Below, piece after piece: positions 7,986-17,022 of a DNA stretch of 46,506 nucleotides. Each line of letters opens with the position of its first letter. Position 1 is the stretch's first letter. A program made the translations under genes and the position numbers. The stretch is taken from positions 1 through 46,506 of the forward strand of contig JAEWDP010000002.1 of NCBI GenBank assembly GCA_023390055.1, written 5' to 3'. The stretch comes from Pseudomonadota bacterium (GTDB lineage Bacteria; Pseudomonadota; Alphaproteobacteria; Rhizobiales; Rhizobiaceae). Under the pieces are notes generated by a model. The model did no database searches and was not told the DNA's origin. It saw only the letters and a list, made by a program, of their open reading frames with translations.

Positions 7986-9032
7986 GTGAACGCAGACAAT
8001 CTTTCTTTTAGGAACGATGGTGAGGCAGCATCGACGAACCTCAAACCTGCTGCGTATGCCAACAACCGTGTTGCATCTGAAACCTTAGTTTGCCCACCCG
8101 GCATGGTTTTCGTGCCCGGTGGAACTTTCAAAATGGGTTCGGAAGTTCACTATCCGGAAGAGGCTCCCGCCCACCAAGTCAAAGTTGACGGTTTCTTTAT
8201 CGACAGAACGCCCGTCACGAACCGTCAGTTCAAGGCATTCGTTGCGGCAACGAACTATATTACGCTTGCAGAACGGGTGCCTGATCCAAAGGATTATCCA
8301 GGTGCGCTTTCGCACATGCTCTTTGCTGGATCCTTAGTGTTTCAAAAGGCGGCAGGGCCCGTAAATCTCCGCAATCCGGCAGAGTGGTGGGATTTTGTCA
8401 AAGGCGCAAACTGGAAAAGTCCGCTTGGGCCGAAGAGCGGGATTTTCAAGAAAGACAAGCATCCCGTGGTTCATATCGCCTATGAGGATGCGGTTGCCTA
8501 CGCACAGTGGGCGGGCAAGGAGCTGCCAAGTGAAGCTGAATGGGAATACGCAGCATGGGGCGGCATTGAAGATGTCGAATTCGCCTGGGGTAACGATTTT
8601 GCTCCTGATGGCAAGCAGATGGCTAACACCTGGCAGGGTAATTTCCCTTATCAGAACCTTCTTGATGATGGCTTTGAACGGACATCGCCGGTAGGCACAT
8701 TTCCGGCAAACGGCTATGGCCTTTACGATCTAATCGGCAATGTCTGGGAGTGGACTGCGGATTGGTGGTCAAGCCGGCATCCTGACAAGCAAGCGAAAAG
8801 CTGCTGCATTCCACAAAATCCACGCGGTGGACCTGAATCCGCCAGCTTTGACGAGCGACAGCCGACAATTCGGATTCCAAGAAAAGTTGTCAAGGGCGGT
8901 TCACATCTATGCGCGCCTAATTACTGCCGCCGCTACCGGCCGGCTGCCCGCCATGCGCAACCCGTTGACACGTCAATGAGCCATGTCGGCTTTCGCTGCA
9001 TCATCAGAAACAACGAACGATCTCCCTCCTAG
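7986..9032 (+). CDS. Formylglycine-generating enzyme (SUMF1/FGE)
   Basis: This 348-residue protein is a full-length FGE-sulfatase family enzyme. In an O2- and copper-dependent reaction such enzymes oxidise the active-site cysteine of sulfatases to C-alpha-formylglycine in the cytoplasm. Visible features are the opening MVFVPGGTFKMGS, the core PVTNRQFKAFV, HPVVHIAYEDAVAYAQWAGKEL and GNVWEWTADWW, and the C-terminal KGGSHLCAPNYCRRYRPAAR. In that last segment C309 and C314 fit the copper-binding cysteine pair of true FGEs, separating it from FGE-like domains that lack them. Start: GTG with GAGG seven bases before. The sulfatase gene begins 20 bases after its stop, so enzyme and client are made from one transcript. 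Confidence 0.92.
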   Translation: MNADNLSFRNDGEAASTNLKPAAYANNRVASETLVCPPGMVFVPGGTFKMGSEVHYPEEAPAHQVKVDGFFIDRTPVTNRQFKAFVAATNYITLAERVPDPKDYPGALSHMLFAGSLVFQKAAGPVNLRNPAEWWDFVKGANWKSPLGPKSGIFKKDKHPVVHIAYEDAVAYAQWAGKELPSEAEWEYAAWGGIEDVEFAWGNDFAPDGKQMANTWQGNFPYQNLLDDGFERTSPVGTFPANGYGLYDLIGNVWEWTADWWSSRHPDKQAKSCCIPQNPRGGPESASFDERQPTIRIPRKVVKGGSHLCAPNYCRRYRPAARHAQPVDTSMSHVGFRCIIRNNERSPS

Positions 9033-9052
9033 GAAAAGAAAGGTGAATGGTT

Positions 9053-10855
9053 ATGAGTGATACACCCACAGGCCCAGGGCGTGGCTCTTCTGCAAGCGGC
9101 GTCAGTCGTCGCGGCATATTGCTTGGCGGAACAACACTTGCCGCTATTGGCGCGCTGGCACAGACAGCCACAATGCGCACTGCAAAAGCCCAACAGCAGA
9201 CGCAATCAGGGCCGGGAAGCGACAAGCCGAATATCCTCGTTATCTTTGGCGATGACATTGGTGTCTCTAATATCAGTGCTTATTCCCACGGTTTGATGGG
9301 CTATCAGACACCGAACATCGATAGTATCGCCCGCGATGGCATCATGTTCCTTCATTACTATGCGGAACAATCATGTACTGCGGGCCGTGCAGCCTTCCTC
9401 ACGGGTCAGCATGGTCTGCGCACCGGATTGACCAAGGTGGGCTTCCCCGGCGCGCCTATGGGCATGAGCCAGTTGGACCCGACCATCGGGGGATTGCTGA
9501 AGAACCTCGGCTACGCCACGGGACAGTTCGGCAAAAATCATGTGGGTGACCGCAATCCATCGTTGCCTACCGTCAATGGTTTCGATGAATTTTTCGGCAA
9601 TCTGTATCATCTCAATGCTGAGGAAGAGCCTGAATTGCCGGATTATCCGAAAGATCCGGAATATCGTGCCAAATATGGTCCGCGCGGCGTTCTCAAATGC
9701 AAGGCGACCGATGTGGACGATCCCACCGAAGACCCGCGTTTCGGGAGAGTTGGCAAGCAAACGATCGAAGACACTGGCGCACTCACGAAGAAACGCATGG
9801 AGACGATCGATGACGAAACATCGGCCGCAGCCATCGATTTTATGCAGCGTCAGCAATCAGAAGGTAAGCCGTTTTTCTGCTGGTTCAATTCGACCCGTAT
9901 GCATCTGCGTACCCATGTCCGCGACAGCCATCGTGGACGGTATCAGCATGGCGACAGCGAATATATCGACGGTATGATGGAGCATGATGACACCATCGGT
10001 GCCATGCTCAAAGCACTCGATGAGATGGGGGTCGCGGATAACACGATCATTGTCTACACGAGTGACAATGGCCCACATCTCAACACCTGGCCGGACAGCG
10101 CCATGACCTGGTTCCGCTCAGAGAAGAATACCAATTGGGAGGGAGCTTTCCGCGTACCGTGCCTGGTCAAGTGGCCTGGGGTGATTGAACCGAACACTGT
10201 CACCAATGAGTTGATGAGCCATAACGACTGGCTTCCCACGCTTTGCGCCATCGCTGGTGAACCGGATATTGCGGAGAAACTGAAGGCCGGTTACACGGCC
10301 AATGGCCTCGACTACAAGGTACATCTGGACGGCTACGACCAATCTGAATTCCTGAGCAACGTAAGCGGTGCCGCCGCAAATAATAACGGCGTAAAGAGCG
10401 CCCGCGACAACTTCTTCTACACCGATGACGATGGCCAACTGGTTGGTTTCCGCAAGGGCGATTATAAATACGTCTATTCGGAGCAGCGGTCCCCCGGTAC
10501 GTTGGAATTATGGGCGGAGCCGTTTACAACGCTACGTCTCCAGAAAATCTTCAATCTGTTCCAGGATCCCTTCGAGCGCGCCGATATCACCTCTAATACA
10601 TTCTGGGATTGGCAGATCGACCAGTTGGGAGGCATTTACGGCGCGACCAACGATGTCTTCGAATTCGTGGCAACGTTTAAGGAGTTCCCGCCTCGTGCCT
10701 TCCCACCCAGCTTTAATCCGGCGGACATTGTGGAAAGCACGCTGGATAGTATCAAGCAACGGGAGGAGTTTCGGCAAAACCTCGACCTTGAAAGGGTTCG
10801 CAGCGGCCTTAACAACATGATCCACGAAGCACTCCAGCACCGCGTCGCCCAGTAG
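9053..10855 (+). CDS. Tat-exported type I sulfatase (arylsulfatase family)
   Basis: This 600-residue sulfatase has a twin-arginine signal (SRRGILLGGTTLAAIGALA; R19/R20), so it is folded and modified in the cytoplasm and then exported. Metal ligands are visible in NILVIFGDDIG and YTSDNGPH. The nucleophile is C108 in SCTAGRAAFLTGQ, so the modification motif is C-x-A-x-R, not the usual C-x-P-x-R. This variant is seen in a subgroup of bacterial sulfatases carrying the same TAGRA-x-F sequence. The residues after it (GLRTGLTKVGFPGAPMG) also fit that subgroup. ATG 9053 is chosen over 9047 because it stands nine bases after AAAGG. The natural sulfate ester is unknown. The partner FGE lies directly upstream and a secreted phosphatase-like gene downstream. 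Confidence 0.92.
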   Translation: MSDTPTGPGRGSSASGVSRRGILLGGTTLAAIGALAQTATMRTAKAQQQTQSGPGSDKPNILVIFGDDIGVSNISAYSHGLMGYQTPNIDSIARDGIMFLHYYAEQSCTAGRAAFLTGQHGLRTGLTKVGFPGAPMGMSQLDPTIGGLLKNLGYATGQFGKNHVGDRNPSLPTVNGFDEFFGNLYHLNAEEEPELPDYPKDPEYRAKYGPRGVLKCKATDVDDPTEDPRFGRVGKQTIEDTGALTKKRMETIDDETSAAAIDFMQRQQSEGKPFFCWFNSTRMHLRTHVRDSHRGRYQHGDSEYIDGMMEHDDTIGAMLKALDEMGVADNTIIVYTSDNGPHLNTWPDSAMTWFRSEKNTNWEGAFRVPCLVKWPGVIEPNTVTNELMSHNDWLPTLCAIAGEPDIAEKLKAGYTANGLDYKVHLDGYDQSEFLSNVSGAAANNNGVKSARDNFFYTDDDGQLVGFRKGDYKYVYSEQRSPGTLELWAEPFTTLRLQKIFNLFQDPFERADITSNTFWDWQIDQLGGIYGATNDVFEFVATFKEFPPRAFPPSFNPADIVESTLDSIKQREEFRQNLDLERVRSGLNNMIHEALQHRVAQ

Positions 10856-10878
10856 CTGCGTCCAATGGCTCAGCTAGC

Positions 10879-10975
10879 GCATTTCCCGCAAAAGCGGAGA
10901 ACCATTTTCGTGGGAAATGCCTGAAAGCAAGTCGTTAGAGCGGTTCCGATTATTCCGTTTGACAGGAACCGCTCT
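10879..10975. repeat. Two-part palindromic intergenic repeat
   Basis: Two imperfect hairpins stand side by side between the sulfatase and phosphatase genes. The first is GCATTTCCC...GGGAAATGC (10879-10920) with inner AAAA/TTTT pairing; the second is AGAGCGGTTCC...GGAACCGCTCT (10937-10975). Mosaic palindromes of this kind are scattered between genes in Brucellaceae and relatives. It may act as an mRNA-stabilising or attenuating structure in the operon. No second copy was noticed in this window. Confidence 0.6.
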
Positions 10976-11069
10976 CGCTCTGGCAAGCAGGACTGCGCCG
11001 TTAGACATGCGTTGGTAGCGGCTCTTTGTGGAGAAACTGCCAGTACAGCCAAGATTTGAGGAGAACTCA

Positions 11070-12071
11070 ATGTTGAACCGCCGTTGCGTCATCCTGTCCA
11101 TTGTTCTTGTCAGCACATTCTGGCTGACGCCCCTGGCGCGTGCTGAAGTCGACCCATTGCCGTCGTGGAATGACGGGACAATAAAGTCGGCGATTAGAGA
11201 GTTTGTCGCCAAGGTAACGATCGAAGGCAGTTCAGATTACGTTGCACCGGCCAAGCGCGTTGCCGTTTTTGATAATGATGGCACCTTGTGGAGCGAGCAG
11301 CCATTTTATTTCCAGTTGGCCTTTGCCATCGATCGTGTGAAGGCAATGGCTCCCGAACATCCCGAATGGAAAACGACTGAACCATTCAAGTCCATATTGT
11401 CCGGAGACATAAAAGGCGTATTTGCGTCCGGGAAAAAGGGCGTCGGTGAGATTATGGCAGTAACCCATGCCGGCATGACAACCGACGAATTTGCGGAATT
11501 GGTCGAAAACTGGATTGCGACTGCCCGTCACCCGAAGTTTGATCGTCCGTACAATGAACTGGTCTATCAGCCCATGGTAGAGTTATTGGCTTATCTGCGT
11601 GCGAATGATTTCAAGACCTTTATAGTTTCCGGAGGAGGCGTTGAATTTATGCGCCCGTGGGTAGAGGATGCCTACGGCATTCCGCCCGAGCAGGTTGTCG
11701 GTACGTCCGGAGTTGTATCTTATGTCCTGGAAGGCGATAAACCGGTCCTGGAGAAGAAGGCAGAAATTGAGTTCGTTGATGACGGTCCGGGCAAGCCTGT
11801 AGGTATTAACCGTTTTATCGGCCAGCGCCCCATTTTCGCGGTCGGCAATTCCGATGGTGATTTGCAGATGCTGCAATGGACGACGCTCAGCGACGGGCCC
11901 CGTTTCGGGCTGATTGTTCATCATACCGATGCTGAGCGCGAATTTGCCTATGATCGTAAATCGCATGTCGGTAAGCTCGACAAAGCGCTGGATGAAGCAT
12001 CTGGCCGCGGCTGGAATGTCATCGATATGAAATCTGATTGGAAGAATATTTATCCGGAAGCAAAGAAGTAG
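11070..12071 (+). CDS. Periplasmic HAD-family phosphatase
   Basis: This 333-residue protein has an N-terminal signal peptide (RRCVILSIVLVSTFWLTPLARA, cleaved probably after ARA) and then a HAD hydrolase domain. Motif I is VAVFDNDGTLW, with the two catalytic Asp residues. Motif II is probably FIVSGGG and the motif IV region FAVGNSDGDLQML. The inserted helical part between them suggests a C1-type cap. It should hydrolyse a phosphate ester in the periplasm. The ATG at 11070 is preferred over one at 11028 because TTGAGGAGA precedes it and the signal peptide starts there. It follows the sulfatase gene across the palindromic repeat, in the same direction, and may process the same substrate class. 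Its real substrate is unknown. Confidence 0.82.
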   Translation: MLNRRCVILSIVLVSTFWLTPLARAEVDPLPSWNDGTIKSAIREFVAKVTIEGSSDYVAPAKRVAVFDNDGTLWSEQPFYFQLAFAIDRVKAMAPEHPEWKTTEPFKSILSGDIKGVFASGKKGVGEIMAVTHAGMTTDEFAELVENWIATARHPKFDRPYNELVYQPMVELLAYLRANDFKTFIVSGGGVEFMRPWVEDAYGIPPEQVVGTSGVVSYVLEGDKPVLEKKAEIEFVDDGPGKPVGINRFIGQRPIFAVGNSDGDLQMLQWTTLSDGPRFGLIVHHTDAEREFAYDRKSHVGKLDKALDEASGRGWNVIDMKSDWKNIYPEAKK

Positions 12072-12366
12072 CTGGCGGGGGACGTGAGTATTGCAGATGC
12101 CGGCCAAACATATGGATGAGCTTCCAACTTACTTCTGCCACTTGGTGCGGAAAGTCGGGTTCTAGCAATCTGAACAGGACTCGTTGCTCCGGAGCATCGG
12201 GTTCCATCCGCAGCACGGGAATTTTTTCCGGTACCTTCGCCGCAGATGAGCCTCCCACACCGTATTTCGGATCTGCCTGAGAAAAAGATTGGTCCTGATA
12301 CCGCGCGCTGTTGGTCGTCTGGGTCGGATCGTCGGGGTAATCCAAGGAGTAGACCGTCACCCACAC
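12019..12366 (-). other. Possible decayed gene fragment
   Basis: A 115-residue minus-strand frame with a protein-like composition (FSQADPKYGVGGSSAAKVPE and LLEPDFPHQVAEVSWKLIHM). It has a TAG two codons before the only upstream start (GTG) and no ribosome-binding site, and it runs into the 3' end of the phosphatase gene. It may be the relic of a longer gene. No family was recognised. Confidence 0.25.
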
Positions 12367-12671
12367 CGCCTACGGGGTGAAGATGTTATCCGCGCCACAA
12401 TCACGCGCCGGCCGTAAGGTCCGTGTTGCCCTGTCCCCCCGTCCTCAAAATAGGGATGTGGCGACAAAATCGCTATTCAAGCCTACTCACTGCAGATGCA
12501 AGCATAGGTAGCAAAATTAGGTTGGAGCTATTATTTGGTCCCTCTTGGGTAGCAACGCTCTTGTCTAATGAGCAAGAAACGCCTAAATTCGGTGCGTGTA
12601 CAGGCGCCAGTCGCCAAGAATATTTCATTACATTTCGCCTGCAGGGCAACCTCTTAGAAGGATCTAATCTC
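12367..12671. other. Gene-free stretch before XRE gene
   Basis: No gene can be supported here. A short in-frame extension of the following XRE gene reaches back to 12423, but its composition and lack of conservation signs argue that it is leader sequence. A ribosome-binding site (AGAAGGA) lies at 12655-12661. Confidence 0.4.
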
Positions 12672-12917
12672 ATGTCTATTTCCATGAGCAATTTCGAACC
12701 GGCTACGAAAAGTGAAGCGTCTGCGGACAAAGTTGCAGCTGCATTTGCCAATGCTCGCCATTCCATCGGCTACACGCTCGACCAGGTGGCAATTACCACC
12801 GGCCTGACAGTGGGCGAATTGTCAGCGATTGAAAGCGGCGAGCGCGCCGATCCTGCAATTTTGCAGCGCATTGCATCAGCTCTCGGCTTGCCGCCAACCA
12901 CTTTCCTGGCTGTCTGA
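12672..12917 (+). CDS. Small XRE-family DNA-binding protein
   Basis: An 81-residue protein made almost entirely of one XRE-type helix-turn-helix domain. The helices are visible as AAAFANARHSIGYTLDQVA, ITTGLTVGELSAIESGE and DPAILQRIASALGLPPTTF. A short Ser/Met-rich N-terminus precedes them. The ATG at 12672 follows AGAAGGA, and a second ATG lies four codons later. It stands alone: no toxin-like gene or phage gene is next to it, and it is not in an operon. It is probably a stand-alone transcription regulator whose target cannot be read from the context. Confidence 0.75.
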   Translation: MSISMSNFEPATKSEASADKVAAAFANARHSIGYTLDQVAITTGLTVGELSAIESGERADPAILQRIASALGLPPTTFLAV

Positions 12918-13266
12918 CCTGGCTTGGCGACCCGTCGGTCGTTTCATCTCCATTGATTGCTGAACAGACGGAATTAGTTGGTCTCATCATCTGTCGCACC
13001 CCGTCGCCCTGCGGCAGGGTTGTCGTCTCTCTAATGAGGGCGGTTTGGATAAGACGATTTGCAACGTAACCACCATCCATGAGCCGCTGGCTACGCTTTC
13101 ATACGCCTGCTTCCTTCTGTCCAGTAGCAAGCCTCCCGAGAGCGTGGATCGACAAGTAGAGGATGCTGCTCATAGTCTGGGCGGTCATCGACACAATTGC
13201 GCACAGCAAGCGCTCGTCCTGCCAGACGGGTATCGTTGTGCTCGACCAGCAGGTAGTCGATACGAT
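12918..13266. other. Gene-free stretch
   Basis: Between the XRE gene and the convergent LysR gene no gene, hairpin with a T-run or repeat could be supported. The short frames present look like chance. Confidence 0.4.
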
Positions 13267-14160
13267 TCAGACGAAGATGCTTCGTTCCTCATGCACAATC
13301 ATGTTTAGGAAATCCACAAGCGTCTTGATACGCATCAGGTCGCGGCTGCTTTCGTGATAGGTTGTCCAATAGGCGCGCTGTATGGAGATATCGGGAAGGA
13401 TGCGAACGAGCTCGCTATGCTGCCTGCCAATATAGTCGTGCAGGATGCCGATGCCGGCACCAGACCGCACGGCTTCCGTCTGTCCGATCGCGCTTGAAAT
13501 TTCAAAGCTTGCGTCCCAGTCACGCAAGACCTCGCCCGTAAAATTGAGGGAAGGGGAGAAAATCAGGTCCTCGACATAGCCAATGCGAGGATGCGTCTTG
13601 AGGTCTTCAATCGACTGAGGGATCCCATGGGCGGATACGTGATCGCGCGACGCGTAAAGACCGAGCGTATAGTCAGTCAGTTTCTGTGAAACGAGGCGGC
13701 CTTGCTCGGGACGCTCGATAGTAATGGCGATATCGGCTTCGCGCAGGGAAAGAGAAAAGGACCGGGGTACCGGTACCAGTTGCACTTTCAGTTGCGGATG
13801 CTGTTGCATCAACCTTCCAAGCCGCGGTGCCAGGAATGATACTCCAAAACCGTCGGGGGCGCCGAGCCGCACAGTTCCGGCGACAGTGGTATCGATGCGT
13901 CCGGTCGCGGCCTGGGCGCTCAGCATTTCAGCTTCCATGCGTTCGGCTGCCCGAAAATAGATCTCGCCTTCCGGTGTGAGTTCGCAGCCGTTTGTCCGCC
14001 TTACCAGAAGACGGGTTCGAAGTGTCTCCTCAAGCGACGTCATCCGTCTTCCAAGCGTCGCATGGTTGATCCCGAGGCGTCTGGATGCGGCGAGCAATTG
14101 TCCAGCTCTGGCAACCGCCAGAAACATTCGAACATCATCCCAGTCCATGTCCTGCCTCAT
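13267..14160 (-). CDS. LysR-family regulator beside mmsA
   Basis: A 297-residue LysR-type regulator. The winged helix-turn-helix is at residues 6-65 (VRMFLAVARAGQLLAASRRLGINHATLGRRMTSLE, shown by the A-x-x-x-x-x-AS-x-x-x-x-x-x-S/T-x-x-x-R pattern). The effector-binding domain follows from about residue 90, with VRLGAPDGFGVSFLAPRL at its start and IGILHDYIG near its end. The gene is transcribed divergently from mmsA, 102 bases apart, and LysR proteins commonly control the divergent neighbour. It is therefore the likely regulator of methylmalonate-semialdehyde dehydrogenase expression, with a valine or inositol catabolic intermediate as possible effector. The effector part is inference. Confidence 0.88.
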   Translation of the reverse strand: MRQDMDWDDVRMFLAVARAGQLLAASRRLGINHATLGRRMTSLEETLRTRLLVRRTNGCELTPEGEIYFRAAERMEAEMLSAQAATGRIDTTVAGTVRLGAPDGFGVSFLAPRLGRLMQQHPQLKVQLVPVPRSFSLSLREADIAITIERPEQGRLVSQKLTDYTLGLYASRDHVSAHGIPQSIEDLKTHPRIGYVEDLIFSPSLNFTGEVLRDWDASFEISSAIGQTEAVRSGAGIGILHDYIGRQHSELVRILPDISIQRAYWTTYHESSRDLMRIKTLVDFLNMIVHEERSIFV

Positions 14161-14261
14161 CTTATGTCGAAAAATGCACAGCGGATGCGTAAACTATGCC
14201 ATTGCTATGTGCAAATATGAATGTCAGTTTGCGGCATCATTGGATTTCGGAGGAAATAGCC

Positions 14262-15758
14262 ATGTATGAAATTGGTCATTTTATCGACGGCAAGCGGGTT
14301 GCCGGAACAAGTGGACGCACTGCCAACATCTTCAATCCGGCAACAGGTGAGGTGCAGGGAACGGTATCCCTTGCAAGTGATGCCGAACTGAATGCAGCCG
14401 TTCAGTCTGCCAAGGCGGCGCAACCGGGTTGGGCCGCGACGAACCCGCAGCGTCGCGCGCGCGTGTTCATGAGGCTGGTCCAGCTTCTCAACGAGCACAT
14501 GGACGAACTGGCGGAGACGCTTTCGCGTGAGCATGGCAAAACCTTTGAAGATTCCAAGGGAGATGTTCTGCGTGGCCTCGAAGTCTGCGAGTTTGCCATC
14601 GGGATCCCCCATCTTTCCAAGAGCGAGTTTACCGAAGGTGCAGGGCCCGGCATCGACATGTATTCGATCCGCCAGCCGATCGAGGTTGGTGCAGGCATTA
14701 CGCCGTTCAACTTCCCTGCAATGATCCCAATGTGGATGTTTGCGCCGGCAATTGCCTGCGGCAATGCCTTTATCCTGAAGCCGTCCGAGCGTGATCCATC
14801 GGTCCCGATGCGTCTTGCCGAACTTGCAATTGAAGCCGGCCTCCCGGCTGGCATCCTGAACGTCGTGAACGGTGACAAGTCGGCGGTCGACGCGATCACC
14901 AATCATCCGGAAATTGGGGCTGTATCCTTCGTTGGTTCCACACCAATCGCCCGTTACGTCTACGCGGCTGCAACGGCAACCGGCAAGCGCGCGCAGTGCT
15001 TCGGTGGCGCCAAGAACCACATGGTCATCATGCCGGACGCCGATCTCGATCAGGCGGCAAACGCATTGATCGGTGCCGGCTATGGTTCGGCAGGCGAACG
15101 CTGCATGGCAATCTCGGTTGCTGTTCCCGTCGGTGAGGAGACCGCCAATCGCCTGATCGACAAACTGGTTCCGAAGGTGGAGAGCCTGCGGATCGGGCCT
15201 TACACGGACGACAAGGCAGATTTTGGTCCACTCGTCACCAAGGAAGCTCATGAAAGGGTCACGGGATTGATCAACCGGGGCATCGAGGAAGGCGCAAAGC
15301 TTGTTGTCGACGGTCGGGACTTCAAGCTGCAGGGCTATGAGGATGGCTATTTCGTCGGGGGTTGCCTGTTCGACGATGTGACGCCGGACATGGATATCTA
15401 CAAGACTGAAATCTTTGGACCGGTTCTATCGGTTGTTCGTGCGAAGAACTACGAAGAAGCCCTCTCGCTGCCGATGAAGAATGAGTATGGCAATGGTGTT
15501 GCGATCTACACGCGTGACGGTGACGCGGCGCGCGATTTCGCCAGCCGTGTCAATATCGGCATGGTCGGGGTCAACGTCCCGATCCCGGTTCCGCTTGCCT
15601 ATCATTCATTTGGTGGCTGGAAGGCTTCATCCTTTGGCGACCTCAATCAGCATGGTACGGATTCCATCCGCTTCTGGACGCGCACCAAGACGGTGACGAG
15701 CCGCTGGCCGTCGGGCATCAAGGATGGCGCGGAGTTCTCCATTCCAACAATGAAATAG
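14262..15758 (+). CDS. mmsA: Methylmalonate-semialdehyde dehydrogenase (acylating)
   Basis: This 498-residue aldehyde dehydrogenase converts methylmalonate semialdehyde (or malonate semialdehyde) with CoA and NAD+ to propionyl-CoA (acetyl-CoA), CO2 and NADH, a step of valine, beta-alanine and inositol catabolism. The catalytic cysteine is C281 in GSAGERCMAIS. Where hydrolytic relatives carry the general-base Glu (ELGG), it has QCFGGAKNH, a hallmark of the CoA-dependent MMSDH subgroup. The opening IGHFIDGKRVAGTSGR also fits. The start at 14262 has GGAGG at a good distance; an earlier in-frame start at 14196 lies inside the divergent promoter. A strong hairpin follows the stop. mmsB is not adjacent. 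Confidence 0.93.
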   Translation: MYEIGHFIDGKRVAGTSGRTANIFNPATGEVQGTVSLASDAELNAAVQSAKAAQPGWAATNPQRRARVFMRLVQLLNEHMDELAETLSREHGKTFEDSKGDVLRGLEVCEFAIGIPHLSKSEFTEGAGPGIDMYSIRQPIEVGAGITPFNFPAMIPMWMFAPAIACGNAFILKPSERDPSVPMRLAELAIEAGLPAGILNVVNGDKSAVDAITNHPEIGAVSFVGSTPIARYVYAAATATGKRAQCFGGAKNHMVIMPDADLDQAANALIGAGYGSAGERCMAISVAVPVGEETANRLIDKLVPKVESLRIGPYTDDKADFGPLVTKEAHERVTGLINRGIEEGAKLVVDGRDFKLQGYEDGYFVGGCLFDDVTPDMDIYKTEIFGPVLSVVRAKNYEEALSLPMKNEYGNGVAIYTRDGDAARDFASRVNIGMVGVNVPIPVPLAYHSFGGWKASSFGDLNQHGTDSIRFWTRTKTVTSRWPSGIKDGAEFSIPTMK

Positions 15759-15765
15759 GTCAAAT

Positions 15766-15795
15766 GAATGGGCCTGTCTCCGGACAGGCCCATTC
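15766..15795 (+). terminator. Hairpin terminator after mmsA
   Basis: A perfect 13-bp stem, GAATGGGCCTGTC (15766-15778) with GACAGGCCCATTC (15783-15795) around a four-base loop, begins eight bases after the mmsA stop. The bases after it (TAAATTAG) are AT-rich but have no long T-run. Confidence 0.75.
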
Positions 15796-15862
15796 TAAAT
15801 TAGTGATCCCTTGACCTTATCTGTCCGCGCTCTAAGTCGCCGGCAGTGTTGGAGTAGGGATA

Positions 15863-15994
15863 ATGGTATATGAGTGGGACGAAAAACGTGCCCGGCGTGC
15901 ACATTGGGCGCGTATCAGTCTGATCGGATTGGCGACAATTGCTGCACTTTGCCTCTCCGCCTGGTTGGCGGTCGCATTGGAAATCGGCATCTGA
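15863..15994 (+). CDS. 43-residue single-span membrane protein
   Basis: A short frame starting at ATG 15863 with GGAGTAGGG just upstream encodes 43 residues. It has a charged N-terminus (MVYEWDEKRARRAHWAR) followed by one hydrophobic helix (ISLIGLATIAALCLSAWLAVALE) and stops after GI. The charged head and single span look like a genuine small inner-membrane protein. No family is recognised. It stands alone between the mmsA terminator and the carbonic anhydrase gene. Confidence 0.5.
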   Translation: MVYEWDEKRARRAHWARISLIGLATIAALCLSAWLAVALEIGI

Positions 15995-16233
15995 GATCTT
16001 CGAAAAGAGCAGTTCGACGAACAGCCTGACAAGATACGGATGACTTGCACTTTGTTGCTATGACAGCAAGCGGAATGATCAGGTCAAACAGTATCTGTCG
16101 GATTGGTCCTGCGCCCCCCAAAGCGTCAAAACCTGTCGTTTGTCAGGCTTTTCGGTTGACCATACCGATTTTCACCCGATAAACCGCAGCAAGCGGCCAC
16201 TTTCGGCAAGCTAGAATTCGGGCGAACGAAACG

Positions 16234-16836
16234 ATGCTATCACATCTTCTTGGAAATAACCGTGCCTGGTCCAAGGCGAAGACGGATCAGGATCCAAGCT
16301 ATTTTCAGAACCTGTCAGCCTTGCAACGCCCGGAATACTTATGGATCGGTTGTTCCGATAGCCGCGTCCCGGCAAATGTCATCACCGGTCTGGAGCCAGG
16401 CGAAGTATTCGTTCACCGTAATGTCGCCAATCTCGTTCATCCGGCGGACATCAACCTGCTTTCGGTTCTGGAATTTGCAGTCAATACGCTGAATGTGAAG
16501 CACATCATCGTCTGTGGTCACTACGGATGTGGTGGCATTCGCGCGGCAATCGACGGGGCCTCGCACGGTATCATCGACCACTGGCTGCAGCCGATCCGGG
16601 ATCTGGCTCACGCGAATTTTTCCTGTGAGGAATGCACGGACGCTGACGAAGAGACGCTGGATCGTCTCTGTCAGTTCTCGATCGCGGAACAGGTTCGCAA
16701 GCTGGCTGGAACGCCGATCATCCAGGCCGCATGGGAAAACGGCGCCGATCTTAATATTCATGGCTGGGTCTATGGGTTGAAGGACGGTCTGCTGACCGAC
16801 CTGAAATGCAGCGTCGGTCCGCCTGCGCAAAAATAA
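16234..16836 (+). CDS. Beta-class carbonic anhydrase
   Basis: This 200-residue enzyme interconverts CO2 and bicarbonate in the cytoplasm. The zinc ligands and active-site dyad are intact: C40, D42 and R44 in WIGCSDSRVPAN, and H96 and C99 in CGHYGCGGI. The HRNVANLV segment, also conserved in the beta class, lies at 61-68. Length is usual for bacterial Can/CynT proteins. There is no cyanase gene beside it, so the plain housekeeping Can role is more likely than cyanate detoxification. It appears to be a single-gene unit. Upstream, 15995-16233 has no gene. Confidence 0.92.
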   Translation: MLSHLLGNNRAWSKAKTDQDPSYFQNLSALQRPEYLWIGCSDSRVPANVITGLEPGEVFVHRNVANLVHPADINLLSVLEFAVNTLNVKHIIVCGHYGCGGIRAAIDGASHGIIDHWLQPIRDLAHANFSCEECTDADEETLDRLCQFSIAEQVRKLAGTPIIQAAWENGADLNIHGWVYGLKDGLLTDLKCSVGPPAQK

Positions 16837-17022
16837 TGTGTGTTCGCATCGATGCGGTGGCTCAATGGCGCTGAGATCTGTGGTGCCGTTCTGCATTGCC
16901 CGGCCTGTTCCACTGTAAAGCCAGTTGTTCAGGCTGATTTCAAAAGTCCGGCTGGTACCCTTACCGATTGCGGCATTTGAAGCCGGCCTGACAGACGAGA
17001 CGTCCTGTCAGACAAGGCTTGA

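Noticed and set aside
14205..15251. Long antisense open frame (348 codons) opposite mmsA
   Set aside because: It lies fully within a well-supported aldehyde dehydrogenase gene, has no recognisable domain and is rich in Arg/Cys/His, as antisense frames in high-GC genes are.
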